A stretch of 64,000 bases of DNA. It comes from Chitinophaga niastensis. Lineage in GTDB: Bacteria; Bacteroidota; Bacteroidia; Chitinophagales; Chitinophagaceae. Under the pieces are notes generated by a model. The model was not told where the DNA came from. It searched no databases and saw nothing but the letters and a program-made list of their open reading frames with translations. Shown piece by piece: positions 17,280 to 25,980 of the stretch. The stretch is taken from NCBI RefSeq assembly GCF_003014755.1, contig NZ_PYAW01000001.1:1302001-1366000 (forward strand), written 5' to 3'. Every line of letters begins with the position of its first letter. Positions within the stretch are counted from its first letter, which is position 1. The position numbers were made by a program, and so were the translations under genes.

Positions 17280-17963
17280 ATGAAGCGGATTTTCTTTTTG
17301 CTGGCAATCATGGGCATCGTGAATGTTAGCATGGGTCAGGGAGGATATAACACATTCCGGAATAAGGTAAGATTAGGGTTCACGGTAAATCCGATGATAT
17401 CGGTGCTGAAACCGCAGGAATCCGGTGTGAATCGTACCGGAGCCAAAGCAGGATTGAATTTCGGGCTGATGGCCGACTTTAATTTGAATCCAACCGGTAA
17501 TTATGCCCTGGCTTCGGGATTCCAGGTAGTATTGGGTGGTAGTAAGTTGAAATATGATGCGGGTAAAGGGTTGAGCGGTTATAATCAAAACCCCGCTGAA
17601 TATAATATGAAGCTCACCTACATTGAAATACCATTAGCATTAAAGCTCAAAACCCGATCGGATGGTGGAATAGGCTACTGGGGCCAGTTTGGTACCTATC
17701 TGGACTTTCCGGTGAGTGGACGTGCAAATATCATCTCCATGAATCAAACCTACGACAGGGTGAACATACTACCGGAAATGAACCGTATTAATGTAGGTAT
17801 GCTCCTGGGCGGCGGTGTGGAATACCCGCTGGGCGAAACCCTCACCGGCCTGATTGGTATTACCTATCAGAATGGTTTTGTAGATGTAACCCGTAATGCC
17901 AAATGGAATGATGGCAGAGTAAATATGAATAGCTTTGCATTAAGACTGGGTGTATATTTTTAA
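17280..17963 (+). CDS. PorT-like outer-membrane beta-barrel protein
   Basis: 227 residues with a signal peptide (to about SMGQ) and an eight-strand-type barrel. Landmarks are KVRLGFTVNPMISVLKP, AGLNFGLMADFNLNPTGNYA, a YIEIPLALKLKT strand and the terminal NMNSFALRLGVYF ending in phenylalanine. This is the outer-membrane beta-barrel (PorT-like) family of Bacteroidota. Whether it is the type IX secretion PorT itself or only a paralogue cannot be decided by reading. It lies divergent from gldB, and its stop codon runs into a heptamer repeat. Confidence 0.8.
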   Translation: MKRIFFLLAIMGIVNVSMGQGGYNTFRNKVRLGFTVNPMISVLKPQESGVNRTGAKAGLNFGLMADFNLNPTGNYALASGFQVVLGGSKLKYDAGKGLSGYNQNPAEYNMKLTYIEIPLALKLKTRSDGGIGYWGQFGTYLDFPVSGRANIISMNQTYDRVNILPEMNRINVGMLLGGGVEYPLGETLTGLIGITYQNGFVDVTRNAKWNDGRVNMNSFALRLGVYF

Positions 17964-18012
17964 GCTATTAGCATTTAGCTATTAGCACTAAAGCCTAATC
18001 GCTAAAAGCTTT
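17963..18012. repeat. Heptamer inverted repeat, family A (A2)
   Basis: TTAGCAT, TTAGCTA and TTAGCAC in tandem, then the imperfect reverse complement ending in CGCTAAAAGCTT. It starts at the last base of the barrel gene and ends 28 bases before nadE. Confidence 0.8.
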
Positions 18013-18039
18013 ATATTTTTATTTGTTTATTCTTTTGTT

Positions 18040-19707
18040 ATGAAGATTATACTGGCACAACAGAATTATCATATAGGGAACTTTGAACACAATATTGGAA
18101 AGATCATTGCCGGCATTGAAGCTGCGAAGGCGCAGGGAGCAGACCTGGTAGTGTTTTCGGAATTATGTGTATGTGGATATCCGCCCCGCGATTTTCTGGA
18201 ATTTGAAGATTTTATTGCGCAGAGCTATCACGCCATCGATGTGATAAAGGCGCATACAAAAGATATAGCTGTACTGGTAGGAGCACCTGCGCGTAACCCC
18301 CAAAGGGAAGGCAAAGACCTGTTTAATGCTGCCTGGTTTTTATACGAAGGTGAGGTAAAACAGGTAGTGCATAAAACACTGTTGCCAACCTACGATGTAT
18401 TTGATGAGTACCGTTATTTTGAGCCTGCTTACGAATGGAATGTAATTCCTTTCAAAGGGAAGAAGCTCGCGGTAACCATTTGTGAGGATATCTGGAACCT
18501 GGGTGATAACCCGCTGTACCGCATCTGCCCTATGGATAAGCTGATGGCGCAGGAACCGGATGTGATGATCAATCTCTCTGCTTCTCCTTTTGATTATGAT
18601 CATGATGAAGATAGAAAAGAAATTATCCGCGCAAATGTATTGAAGTACAAATTGCCCATGTATTACAGCAATACGGTGGGATCTCAAACAGAGATTGTAT
18701 TTGATGGTGGATCCCTCATTTATGATGCTGCAGGCAATATTGTTAAAGAGCTGCCCTACTTCGTAGAAGCGATGGATGGAATGGAGTTGGAAAAGCTTAC
18801 CGGTAGCCACTTGAAGCCTGTTTCGCCAGCAGTATTTACGCCATTAACAGCACTGGATTTTGAGTATAATATCGACCGCATATATGATGCATTAGTGATG
18901 GGTATCCGTGATTATTTCGGAAAGATGGGCTTTACCAAAGCCATTCTGGGCTCTTCCGGGGGTATTGATAGCGCTGTAACCCTTGCTATTGCCTGCGATG
19001 CGCTTGGAAAAGATAATGTGCGCGCAATACTTATGCCTTCTCCCTACTCTACTGAACATTCTGTAGATGATGCGGTGGCATTATCCAAAAATCTGGATAA
19101 CCCTTACGATATCATTCGTATTAATAATATTTATGAAACCTTCTTAACCACGCTGGATCCATTTTTCAAAGGATTGCCCTTTAACGTGGCGGAAGAAAAT
19201 ACGCAGTCCCGTATTCGTGGTAACCTGTTGATGGGCTTATCCAATAAGTTCGGCTATATTTTGCTGAATACCTCTAATAAAAGCGAATTATCTACCGGCT
19301 ACGGTACCCTTTATGGTGATATGGCCGGCGGATTATCTGTTTTGGGAGATGTGTACAAGATGCAGGTGTATTCTCTGGCCCGGTATATCAACCGTGATAA
19401 AGAAATTATTCCGGTAAATATTATCGACAAAGCGCCGTCAGCAGAGCTACGGCCGGATCAGAAAGACAGCGATAGCCTGCCAGATTACGCTATCCTGGAC
19501 AGGATTCTGTATCAGTATATAGAGCGCCGTCAGGGACCACGCGAGATTGTTGCACAGGGCTTCGACTCCGCTTTGGTTTCGCGGGCCTTAAAGATGGTCA
19601 ACACCAATGAATACAAGAGAAATCAGTTTTGTCCCATTATACGCGTATCGTCCAAAGCCTTTGGTGTAGGCCGCCGGGTGCCGATAGTGGGCAAATATCT
19701 AAGTTAG
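18040..19707 (+). CDS. nadE: Glutamine-dependent NAD+ synthetase NadE
   Basis: 555 residues in two domains. The N-terminal nitrilase-type glutaminase has Glu41 (VVFSELC), Lys112 (VVHKTLLPTYD) and Cys148 (AVTICEDIW). The C-terminal ammonia-dependent synthetase carries the PP-loop SSGGIDSAV (305-313). It makes NAD from deamido-NAD with ammonia channelled from glutamine, the last step of NAD synthesis. The catalytic triad is complete and the length normal. It is preceded by a heptamer repeat and followed directly by another. Confidence 0.96.
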   Translation: MKIILAQQNYHIGNFEHNIGKIIAGIEAAKAQGADLVVFSELCVCGYPPRDFLEFEDFIAQSYHAIDVIKAHTKDIAVLVGAPARNPQREGKDLFNAAWFLYEGEVKQVVHKTLLPTYDVFDEYRYFEPAYEWNVIPFKGKKLAVTICEDIWNLGDNPLYRICPMDKLMAQEPDVMINLSASPFDYDHDEDRKEIIRANVLKYKLPMYYSNTVGSQTEIVFDGGSLIYDAAGNIVKELPYFVEAMDGMELEKLTGSHLKPVSPAVFTPLTALDFEYNIDRIYDALVMGIRDYFGKMGFTKAILGSSGGIDSAVTLAIACDALGKDNVRAILMPSPYSTEHSVDDAVALSKNLDNPYDIIRINNIYETFLTTLDPFFKGLPFNVAEENTQSRIRGNLLMGLSNKFGYILLNTSNKSELSTGYGTLYGDMAGGLSVLGDVYKMQVYSLARYINRDKEIIPVNIIDKAPSAELRPDQKDSDSLPDYAILDRILYQYIERRQGPREIVAQGFDSALVSRALKMVNTNEYKRNQFCPIIRVSSKAFGVGRRVPIVGKYLS

Positions 19708-19708
19708 A

Positions 19709-19799
19709 GCTATTAGCTATTAGCGTTTAGCTGTTAGTGTTACCGATAGAGACTTCTTGTTGAAACACTAAGGGCTAAAAGCTAAACGCTAATAGCTAT
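19709..19799. repeat. Heptamer inverted repeat, family A (A3)
   Basis: The left arm reads TTAGCTA, TTAGCGT, TTAGCTG and TTAGTGT. The right arm (19765-19799) is the reverse complement with one extra heptamer. It begins two bases after the nadE stop and ends 33 bases before serS. Clearest case of the TTAGCNN rhythm. Confidence 0.88.
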
Positions 19800-19832
19800 T
19801 TTAATATATTTGCTAAAATTTGATCATACAAC

Positions 19833-21101
19833 ATGTTACAAGTACCGTTTATACGTCAAAATAAAGAATTGGTATTGGAGCGCCTGGCTTTTAAATATTT
19901 TAAAGAGACAGGTGTAGTAGAAGAAGTGCTGGCGCTGGACGACAAGCGCAAGAAATTAACCCTGGAATATGATGAAACACAGGCGCAGATAAATAATTTG
20001 TCTAAAGAAATAGGCAAACTGATGGCGCAGGGGAAAAAAGAAGAAGGTGAGGCACAACGTGCTGCTGTAGCGGCTTTGAAAGATCGTTTAGGCCCTGTAA
20101 ATGAGGAACTGAATGCTACTGAAAAAGCACTGCATGATACATTGGTGAAATTACCTAACCTGCCTGCTCCCATTGTTCCTGCCGGCAAAACACCGGAAGA
20201 GAACCTGGAAGTACGTGGTGGTGGTAAAATTCCTACACTTTACGACGGTGCGGTTCCTCACTGGGACCTGGCTAAACAGTACGACCTGATTGACTTTGAG
20301 CTGGGTAATAAAATTACCGGTAGCGGTTTCCCTGTTTTTAAAAATAAGGGTGCCCGCTTACAACGTGCGCTGATACAGTATTTCCTGGATTATAATATCA
20401 GTAACGGCTATACGGAATATGCGCCGCCATACCTGGTAAATGAAGCATCTGCCTATGGTACCGGCCAGTTGCCGGATAAAGAAGGACAGATGTATCATGC
20501 TACAGAAGATAACTACTTCCTCATCCCTACTGCAGAAGTACCGGTAACCAATATCTACCGCGATGAGATTGTAAAAGATACAGATCTGCCTATCAAAATG
20601 ACTGCCTATACGCCTTGTTTCCGCCGTGAAGCAGGATCTTACGGTAAAGATGTACGTGGACTGAACCGCGTGCACCAGTTTGATAAAGTGGAGCTGGTGC
20701 AACTGGTACATCCCGACAAATCTTATGAAGTGTTGGATGAAATGGTAGCACACGTAGAAGGATTGTTGAATCAGCTGGAGCTGCCTTATCGCATTCTTCG
20801 TTTATGCGCCGGTGATATGAGCTTTGCTTCTGCACTTACTTACGATTTTGAAGTATATAGCGCCGCACAGCAAAAATGGCTGGAAGTGAGCTCTGTTACT
20901 AACTTTGAAACATTTCAGTCTAACCGTATGAAAATACGTTTTAAAGAAAATAACGGGAAACCACAACTGGTGCATTCCCTGAACGGCAGCTCTTTGGCAT
21001 TGCCGCGCATTATGGCCTGCTTACTGGAAAATAACCAGACCGCAGAAGGTATTCAGATACCTACTGTGCTGCAGAGCTATTTTGGCAGCCATATGATATA
21101 A
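19833..21101 (+). CDS. serS: Serine--tRNA ligase
   Basis: 422 residues, the normal length. The N-terminal antiparallel coiled coil (about 30-100, KLTLEYDETQAQINNLSKEI) binds the long variable arm of tRNA-Ser. The class II core has motif 2 (FRREAGSYGKDVRGLNRVHQ) and motif 3 (NGSSLALPRIMACLLENNQ). It charges tRNA-Ser in the cytoplasm. It is flanked by inverted repeats on both sides, A3 upstream and B1 starting three bases after its stop. Confidence 0.97.
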   Translation: MLQVPFIRQNKELVLERLAFKYFKETGVVEEVLALDDKRKKLTLEYDETQAQINNLSKEIGKLMAQGKKEEGEAQRAAVAALKDRLGPVNEELNATEKALHDTLVKLPNLPAPIVPAGKTPEENLEVRGGGKIPTLYDGAVPHWDLAKQYDLIDFELGNKITGSGFPVFKNKGARLQRALIQYFLDYNISNGYTEYAPPYLVNEASAYGTGQLPDKEGQMYHATEDNYFLIPTAEVPVTNIYRDEIVKDTDLPIKMTAYTPCFRREAGSYGKDVRGLNRVHQFDKVELVQLVHPDKSYEVLDEMVAHVEGLLNQLELPYRILRLCAGDMSFASALTYDFEVYSAAQQKWLEVSSVTNFETFQSNRMKIRFKENNGKPQLVHSLNGSSLALPRIMACLLENNQTAEGIQIPTVLQSYFGSHMI

Positions 21102-21103
21102 AT

Positions 21104-21373
21104 AATTGCGGATTATAAAGGGATTTTGGCGGAAGGGAAGGCCTTCGGCCTTTGTCTTTTCTTTAGCAGGATTAGACTGATTTAGATGATTTTTCTGATT
21201 TCATTTCTTTCTTATCAATATGCTGACTAATTTTCTAAAGCATATTATAAAACGATATAGGTACCTTTTAAAAGAAAATAAAATCAGGGTAATCATCTAA
21301 ATCAGTCTAATCCTGCTAAAGAAAAGACAAAGGCCGAAGGCCTTCCCCTCCGCTAAAATCCATAATCCGCAAT
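21104..21373. repeat. Nonamer inverted repeat, family B (B1), 270 bases
   Basis: The longest clean member. From the outside in, each arm has ATTGCGGATTATAAAGGGAT or its variant, then the small hairpin AAGGCC-TTC-GGCCTT, then TTGTCTTTTCTTT and nonamers GGATTAGAC, TGATTTAGA, TGATTTTTC and TGATTTCAT. The AT-rich centre holds AATATGCT and AGCATATT. It fills the gap from serS to the GNAT gene. Confidence 0.9.
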
Positions 21374-21386
21374 TCATAATTCTTCC

Positions 21387-21935
21387 ATGAAGCATTTCTT
21401 GCCAAACGGAGACGAGCTCATCATTCGTTCTCCTGAGCCCACCGATGCTGCAGGCTTGCTTGCCAGTTTTCAGCGCCTGACCAGGGAAACAGATTACCTG
21501 TTGTTTACCTATGGGGAGTCATTGGATCTGGAGGTAGAATCAGAGGAAGATTACATTCAATCCTACCTGGATCATCCCAATCAGCTGCTGTTAGTAGCTG
21601 TTGTACAAGGAAAGATAATAGGCTCGGTTAATTTAAACCAGAGCGGGCATCACAAAAAATCCCATACCGGCGAAATGGGTATTGCCATTGAAAGCGCATG
21701 GAATAACATGGGTATTGGTCGCCGCCTGATGACGGCCATGCTACGCTGGGCAGAACATCATCCTGATTTACAGATTATTTACCTGAACGTTTTTTCTACC
21801 AATGAAAAGGCGATGCAACTGTACCGTAACTTCGGTTTTATGGAGTGCGGACGGCTACCACAGGGCATCATACAAAGAAATGGTACCTATACCGACCTGG
21901 TAACCATGTACAAGCGGGTAAAACCTGCTGTATAA
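21387..21935 (+). CDS. GNAT family N-acetyltransferase
   Basis: 182 residues, one GNAT domain. The acetyl-CoA loop reads AWNNMGIGRRLMTAMLRWA, and LNVFSTNEKAMQLYRNFGF is the typical beta-6/beta-7 ending. The N-terminal part (DGDELIIRSPEPTDAAGL-like start) resembles acetyltransferases annotated for ribosomal or small-molecule amines; the substrate is not predictable. It stands alone between a long inverted repeat and the ThiF-rhodanese gene 45 bases on. Confidence 0.88.
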   Translation: MKHFLPNGDELIIRSPEPTDAAGLLASFQRLTRETDYLLFTYGESLDLEVESEEDYIQSYLDHPNQLLLVAVVQGKIIGSVNLNQSGHHKKSHTGEMGIAIESAWNNMGIGRRLMTAMLRWAEHHPDLQIIYLNVFSTNEKAMQLYRNFGFMECGRLPQGIIQRNGTYTDLVTMYKRVKPAV

Positions 21936-21980
21936 AAGTCTCCGGAATACGACTAATTTTAAGGCCTTAAATGAATCATC

Positions 21981-23066
21981 ATGCAGCGATATGACCGTCA
22001 GACCAGACTCGAAGGATTTGGGCCGGAAAAACAGGCCTTATTGCAACAGGCGAAGGTACTGGTAGTAGGAGCCGGCGGCCTGGGGGTACCTGTATTACAA
22101 TATCTTACGGCTATGGGCATCGGGCAAATAGGCATTGCAGAACATGATACCGTATCCGTTACCAACCTGCAAAGACAAGTACTCTATACCACTGCAGATC
22201 AGGGTGAATCAAAAGTGCAACTGGCTGCAAAACGCCTGCAGCAGCTGAATCCGGAGGTGAAACTGGTAATACACGATACATGGCTCACCACAGATAACGC
22301 GTTGCAGATCATCAGTGATTACGATGTAGTAGTGGATTGTTCCGATAATTTTGGCACCCGTTACCTGATCAATGATGCTTGTGTAATAGCAGGCAAACCG
22401 TTGGTATATGGAGCTATTTATAAATATGAAGGACAGGTAAGCGTGTTCAATTACCAGGGCGGTGCTACTTACCGTTGTATATTTCCTGAGCCACCCGAAA
22501 GCGGTGAAATGCTGAACTGTAGCGATATTGGCGTGTTGGGTGTATTGCCTGGTATTATTGGTTGTTACCAGGCCAACGAAACCGTGAAAGTAATTACGGG
22601 CATCGGCACACCACTCAGTAATCAGTTAATGACCATCGATACTTTAAATAATACCCACCTGATTTTTAACATCAAGCCGGTGGCGGCCAATCAGCAAATT
22701 AAAACATTGCAGAAAAACTATCAACAAACCGTTTGCGAAATGGAAGGCGTCAAATCTTTATCAGTAAAGGAATTACAGGAGTGGCTGCAAAAAGATACGC
22801 CCTTTATGTTGCTCGATGTAAGAGAAGATGATGAGTGGGAAATATGCCATATACCACAGGCCGTACATATCCCCATGGGACGTGTATTGCAGCAGGTGGC
22901 TGCATTGCAGGAGGATGTTCCTATTGCGGTGCTTTGTCATCATGGTATGCGGAGCCGCGCTGTAGGACAGCGTTTAACGGAACTTGGCTTTAATAAGATA
23001 TATAATGTAGAAGGTGGTATTCATGCCTGGGCCTGTGTAATAGATGATCAGATGCAAACCTATTAA
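21981..23066 (+). CDS. ThiF/MoeB-type adenylyltransferase with C-terminal rhodanese domain
   Basis: 361 residues. The E1-like adenylating domain (about 1-245) has the nucleotide loop VVGAGGLGVP (28-37) and Cys180 in NCSDIGVLG. A rhodanese domain follows (about 258-355) with catalytic Cys319 in VLCHHGMRS. This MoeB-rhodanese (MOCS3-like) layout adenylates and then sulfurates the C-terminal GG of a sulfur carrier, here probably the MoaD-like protein at 25315. The usual zinc motif CxxC is incomplete: TYRC at 163-166. It opens the molybdenum cofactor island; tauE begins two bases after its stop. Confidence 0.9.
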   Translation: MQRYDRQTRLEGFGPEKQALLQQAKVLVVGAGGLGVPVLQYLTAMGIGQIGIAEHDTVSVTNLQRQVLYTTADQGESKVQLAAKRLQQLNPEVKLVIHDTWLTTDNALQIISDYDVVVDCSDNFGTRYLINDACVIAGKPLVYGAIYKYEGQVSVFNYQGGATYRCIFPEPPESGEMLNCSDIGVLGVLPGIIGCYQANETVKVITGIGTPLSNQLMTIDTLNNTHLIFNIKPVAANQQIKTLQKNYQQTVCEMEGVKSLSVKELQEWLQKDTPFMLLDVREDDEWEICHIPQAVHIPMGRVLQQVAALQEDVPIAVLCHHGMRSRAVGQRLTELGFNKIYNVEGGIHAWACVIDDQMQTY

Positions 23067-23068
23067 CC

Positions 23069-23812
23069 GTGATCTTAGAACTCTGTATCCTTTTTTTCCT
23101 GGTGGCATTGGCATATTCTGCCGCCGGATTTGGTGGCGGGTCCAGCTATCTGGCTATACTGGCTTTGTGGAGCGTGGACTTTCAATTGATGAAGTCTACT
23201 GCTTTGTTGTGTAATGTGGCTGTTGTGATTGGTGGTGTCTATCATTTTTATAAAAGCGGGCACCTGCCCATGAAAAAAGCGTGGCAGCTATCGCTTATCA
23301 GTGTGCCACTGGCCTTTGCGGGCAGCTATCTGCCGCTGAAACAAGCTACTTTTTTTCTGTTGCTGGGCATTGCTTTAACACTGGCAGCAGTAGTAATGTG
23401 TTATCGCCTGTTTTTTGAGCGGGAGGAAGAGGCTGATCCTGTCAGGAAAGGCAGTGGACTGGTGTATGGGGTAATTGGTGGGGCTATTGGATTATTATCC
23501 GGTATGACCGGTATTGGTGGCGGCATCTATCTGTCGCCGGTACTGCGTTTGGGTAAGTATGATACTGCCAAGAACATCGCAGGACTGAGCAGCTTTTTTA
23601 TCCTGGTAAATTCTATCGCCGGCTTATTAGGACAAGCAGCCAAACACGCTATTGTATTTGATATGTCATTTGCAGGGCCGTTACTGATAGCCGTTATTGC
23701 AGGCGGACAAATAGGCGCACGTCTCAGTGCGAAGGTACTGAAACCCAGGTGGGTGGCGGGCGCTACAGCGGTGTTGATTTTATATGCAGGGGTAAGAATG
23801 CTGGTGAAATAG
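23069..23812 (+). CDS. TauE/SafE family membrane permease
   Basis: 247 residues, about eight membrane helices, with two repeats of the glycine-rich family motif: SAAGFGGGSSYLAILAL near the N-terminus and GLLSGMTGIGGGIYLSP in the middle. TauE/SafE proteins are thought to export sulfite or other sulfur anions. It starts at GTG 23069, two bases after the ThiF-rhodanese stop, so it is co-transcribed. Its placement in a cofactor island that handles sulfur suggests a role with sulfur anions or with an unseen molybdoenzyme; this is inference. Confidence 0.9.
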   Translation: MILELCILFFLVALAYSAAGFGGGSSYLAILALWSVDFQLMKSTALLCNVAVVIGGVYHFYKSGHLPMKKAWQLSLISVPLAFAGSYLPLKQATFFLLLGIALTLAAVVMCYRLFFEREEEADPVRKGSGLVYGVIGGAIGLLSGMTGIGGGIYLSPVLRLGKYDTAKNIAGLSSFFILVNSIAGLLGQAAKHAIVFDMSFAGPLLIAVIAGGQIGARLSAKVLKPRWVAGATAVLILYAGVRMLVK

Positions 23813-23873
23813 CTATTAGTATTTAGCTATTAGCTTTTAGGCACTAATGGCTAAGTGCTAATAGCTAAAGGCT
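23811..23873. repeat. Heptamer inverted repeat, family A (A4)
   Basis: TTAGTAT, TTAGCTA, TTAGCTT and TTAGGCA, then the reverse complement GTGCTAATAGCTAAAGGC. It lies in a convergent gap: it includes the end of the tauE stop codon and stops four bases from the moaA stop codon. Confidence 0.83.
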
Positions 23874-23877
23874 TATC

Positions 23878-24855
23878 TCATCCTCCTATCACTGACATGC
23901 TCTCCATATTTTTTGCAGTATGATGTTGCTCGGCTTCAAAGCCGTTAGCAAAACGCGCGTGTATAGCGGATTGTATGGCAGGTAGTAATTCGTTGTGATG
24001 TAATTCATCTCTCATCATCTCTTTCACATTTAATACATCATTGCCATACAGGCATGTTTTCATACTACCGGTGGCGGATATACGAAGACGGTTGCAGGTG
24101 CCGCAAAAAGTCCGGCTGTAGGCAGGAATCACACCTATATTGCCTTTGTGGCCGGGAATATGGTAATTAAGTGATGTGGAGTGTGGTGCATCACTGATCT
24201 TTTGCAAGGCATATTGTGAGCTGATCGTTTCCAGGATTTTATGATAGTTCCAGGTAATGCCTGAAAAGGCATGTCCCTGTCCGTTAAACGGCATCTCTTC
24301 TATAAACCTTACTGATAGGGCATTTTCACGTGTGAGTGCGGTAAAAGCGGTGAGCTCATCAGTATTCACATTTTCCATTACCACTGCATTTATTTTCACC
24401 TGCATGTTGTGTTGCAGCAAACTTTCCAGCGTAGCCATTACAGTAGCGAATTTGTTGCGGCGGGTGATTTGCAGGAACCGGTCTGCCTGTAGTGTATCCA
24501 GACTGAGATTGATGTTGGTAATGCCCAGTTGCCGGAGTGCAGAAATATGTGGTTGTGTTAATATACCGTTGGTGGTAATAGCAATTTCGCGGATGCCCGG
24601 AATATTTTTAATTTTTTCCAGCAACGTCATCAAACCGGCTCGTAGAAAGGGTTCTCCACCGGTAATGCGTACTTTGGAAATGCCTGTGCCGGCTAATAAT
24701 TGCAGCAGGGTGAGTATTTCATTATCTGTGAGCAATTCGTTTTTTTGTACAAAATGCATATCCTCCGGCATACAATAAGTGCAACGTAAATTGCACCGGT
24801 CTGTTACCGACAATCTAACGTAATCGATTATACGATGATGCGCATCTGTGAGCAT
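23878..24855 (-). CDS. moaA: GTP 3',8-cyclase MoaA
   Basis: 325 residues. The radical-SAM motif is C21-NLR-C25-TY-C28, and the second cluster motif near the C-terminus is CGTCNRLRISATGSMKTC. It ends VIGG: the C-terminal Gly-Gly of MoaA, needed in catalysis, is present. It converts GTP to 3',8-cyclo-GTP, the first step of molybdopterin synthesis, with MoaC encoded at 26756. It follows the DUF7009 gene by five bases on the same strand. Confidence 0.97.
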   Translation of the reverse strand: MLTDAHHRIIDYVRLSVTDRCNLRCTYCMPEDMHFVQKNELLTDNEILTLLQLLAGTGISKVRITGGEPFLRAGLMTLLEKIKNIPGIREIAITTNGILTQPHISALRQLGITNINLSLDTLQADRFLQITRRNKFATVMATLESLLQHNMQVKINAVVMENVNTDELTAFTALTRENALSVRFIEEMPFNGQGHAFSGITWNYHKILETISSQYALQKISDAPHSTSLNYHIPGHKGNIGVIPAYSRTFCGTCNRLRISATGSMKTCLYGNDVLNVKEMMRDELHHNELLPAIQSAIHARFANGFEAEQHHTAKNMESMSVIGG

Positions 24856-24860
24856 TTGTT

Positions 24861-25232
24861 TTAGCAGTTTTTATCTGTCATCGGGTTATCGAATGACTGG
24901 CTGTCGTCTTCCTCACGTTCTGTGAGGCACTTGAAATCCTTTTCCACGAGTATTGTCAGCTCTGATCCATCTGTATTAGGCAGGATGAGTTCAAAACCTA
25001 CCTGGTCCGGTGCATACCAGGGTGTGAGTAGTGTAACCGGCAGCAGCAGATGAACGCCATCATGTTCCATTTTTATCACCGGATCGGTGATCTCTTTTCC
25101 ACGAATGCAAAAATGCAGGGTACCCGCGCCTATGTGCGTAATAGATTCCACTTTCCCGGTGGTTTCCAGTAATGTAATATCCGTTTTGTCCAGCCGGTAC
25201 CTGATGCTGTTGCCTCTTAGCCGTATCTTCAT
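24861..25232 (-). CDS. DUF7009 family protein
   Basis: 123 residues from ATG 25232 (MKIRLRGNSIRYRLDKTDI), eight residues inside the longest frame. The N-terminal pattern KIRLRGNSIRYRL, then LETTGKVESITHIG, matches small DUF7009 proteins that sit with molybdenum cofactor genes in Bacteroidota. The C-terminus is acidic and ends in cysteine (TDKNC). It has no signal peptide or membrane helix. Function unknown; directly upstream of moaA and divergent from moaD, it is probably an accessory factor of the pathway. Confidence 0.75.
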   Translation of the reverse strand: MKIRLRGNSIRYRLDKTDITLLETTGKVESITHIGAGTLHFCIRGKEITDPVIKMEHDGVHLLLPVTLLTPWYAPDQVGFELILPNTDGSELTILVEKDFKCLTEREEDDSQSFDNPMTDKNC

Positions 25233-25314
25233 AAAAAAATGATTTATCTGCCACATTAAAATTACTACATTATCAGGGCTATATTGTAGTTTTATCCAAC
25301 AATTTTAATGGTAT

Positions 25315-25548
25315 ATGAGTGTATTGTTGTTTGGTGTGGCTAAGGATATAGCTGGTGTCCCGGTAATTGATATACCGGAACATATTACGGATGTAGCTGC
25401 ATTAAAAGCCTGGCTGTATAATAGCTATCCTGCATTGCAGCAGCTCAAATCCTTGATGATAGCGGTTAACCGGGAGTATGCCGGTGATGGGCAACTGATC
25501 AGCAGCGACGATGAAATTGCCGTAATACCACCGGTAAGCGGCGGATGA
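25315..25548 (+). CDS. moaD: MoaD/ThiS family sulfur carrier (molybdopterin synthase small subunit)
   Basis: 77 residues with a ubiquitin-like beta-grasp fold ending VIPPVSGG. The terminal Gly-Gly is the site that is adenylated and thiocarboxylated, presumably by the ThiF-rhodanese protein at 21981. With MoaE, encoded 26 bases downstream, it forms molybdopterin synthase and donates sulfur to precursor Z. The N-terminus MSVLLFGVAKDIAG is MoaD-like rather than ThiS-like, and the pairing with moaE supports this. Confidence 0.92.
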   Translation: MSVLLFGVAKDIAGVPVIDIPEHITDVAALKAWLYNSYPALQQLKSLMIAVNREYAGDGQLISSDDEIAVIPPVSGG

Positions 25549-25574
25549 TGACCCTTTTAATGTAATTAACAGAG

Positions 25575-25976
25575 ATGGACGTATTAATAAAAATTAAAGA
25601 GATTATTACCGTGCAGGAAGCGCTGGAGTTTATACAGGCGCCGGAATGTGGCGGGGAAGTGATCTTTGCCGGCACGGTACGTAATCATACCAAACAGCGG
25701 AGTGTACTAAAGCTGTTTTATGAATGTTATGAAGCAATGGCTGTTTCCGAAATGCACAAGATTGCACAACAGGTGCAGGAGAAGTGGCCTGTGCAAAAAC
25801 TGGCCATGCTGCATGCGATAGGTGATAAATATCCTGGTGACCTGGCCGTTGTGATAGCCGTAGCATCTGCGCACAGGGGCGTTGCTTTTGATGCCTGTGA
25901 ATTTGTGATTGATACCCTGAAAGAAACAGTACCTATCTGGAAGAAAGAGTTTTTTGCAGATGGGGAAATTATTTGA
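25575..25976 (+). CDS. moaE: Molybdopterin synthase catalytic subunit MoaE
   Basis: 133 residues. MoaE features are GGEVIFAGTVRNHTKQRSV, LFYECYEAMAVSEMHKIA, HAIGDKYPGDLAVVIAVASA and KETVPIWKKEFF, the last holding the catalytic lysines. It inserts two sulfur atoms into precursor Z using MoaD thiocarboxylate. It forms a two-gene unit with moaD. The stop codon is five bases from a long inverted repeat shared with the convergent mobA. Confidence 0.95.
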   Translation: MDVLIKIKEIITVQEALEFIQAPECGGEVIFAGTVRNHTKQRSVLKLFYECYEAMAVSEMHKIAQQVQEKWPVQKLAMLHAIGDKYPGDLAVVIAVASAHRGVAFDACEFVIDTLKETVPIWKKEFFADGEII

Positions 25977-25980
25977 GCGG

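Noticed and set aside
17963..19799. Repeats with regular spacing as a CRISPR array
   Set aside because: Units are 7 bases, back to back and inverted, without spacers, and no cas gene is in the window.
21104..21373. Long inverted repeat as ends of an insertion sequence
   Set aside because: The centre is under 150 AT-rich bases with no transposase frame and no target-site duplication that I can see; the same form recurs at other loci with different words.
25257..25314. Imperfect inverted repeat between DUF7009 and moaD as an operator or molybdate riboswitch
   Set aside because: The pairing is short and AT-rich, the gap is only 58 bases, and I could not recognise a riboswitch core.
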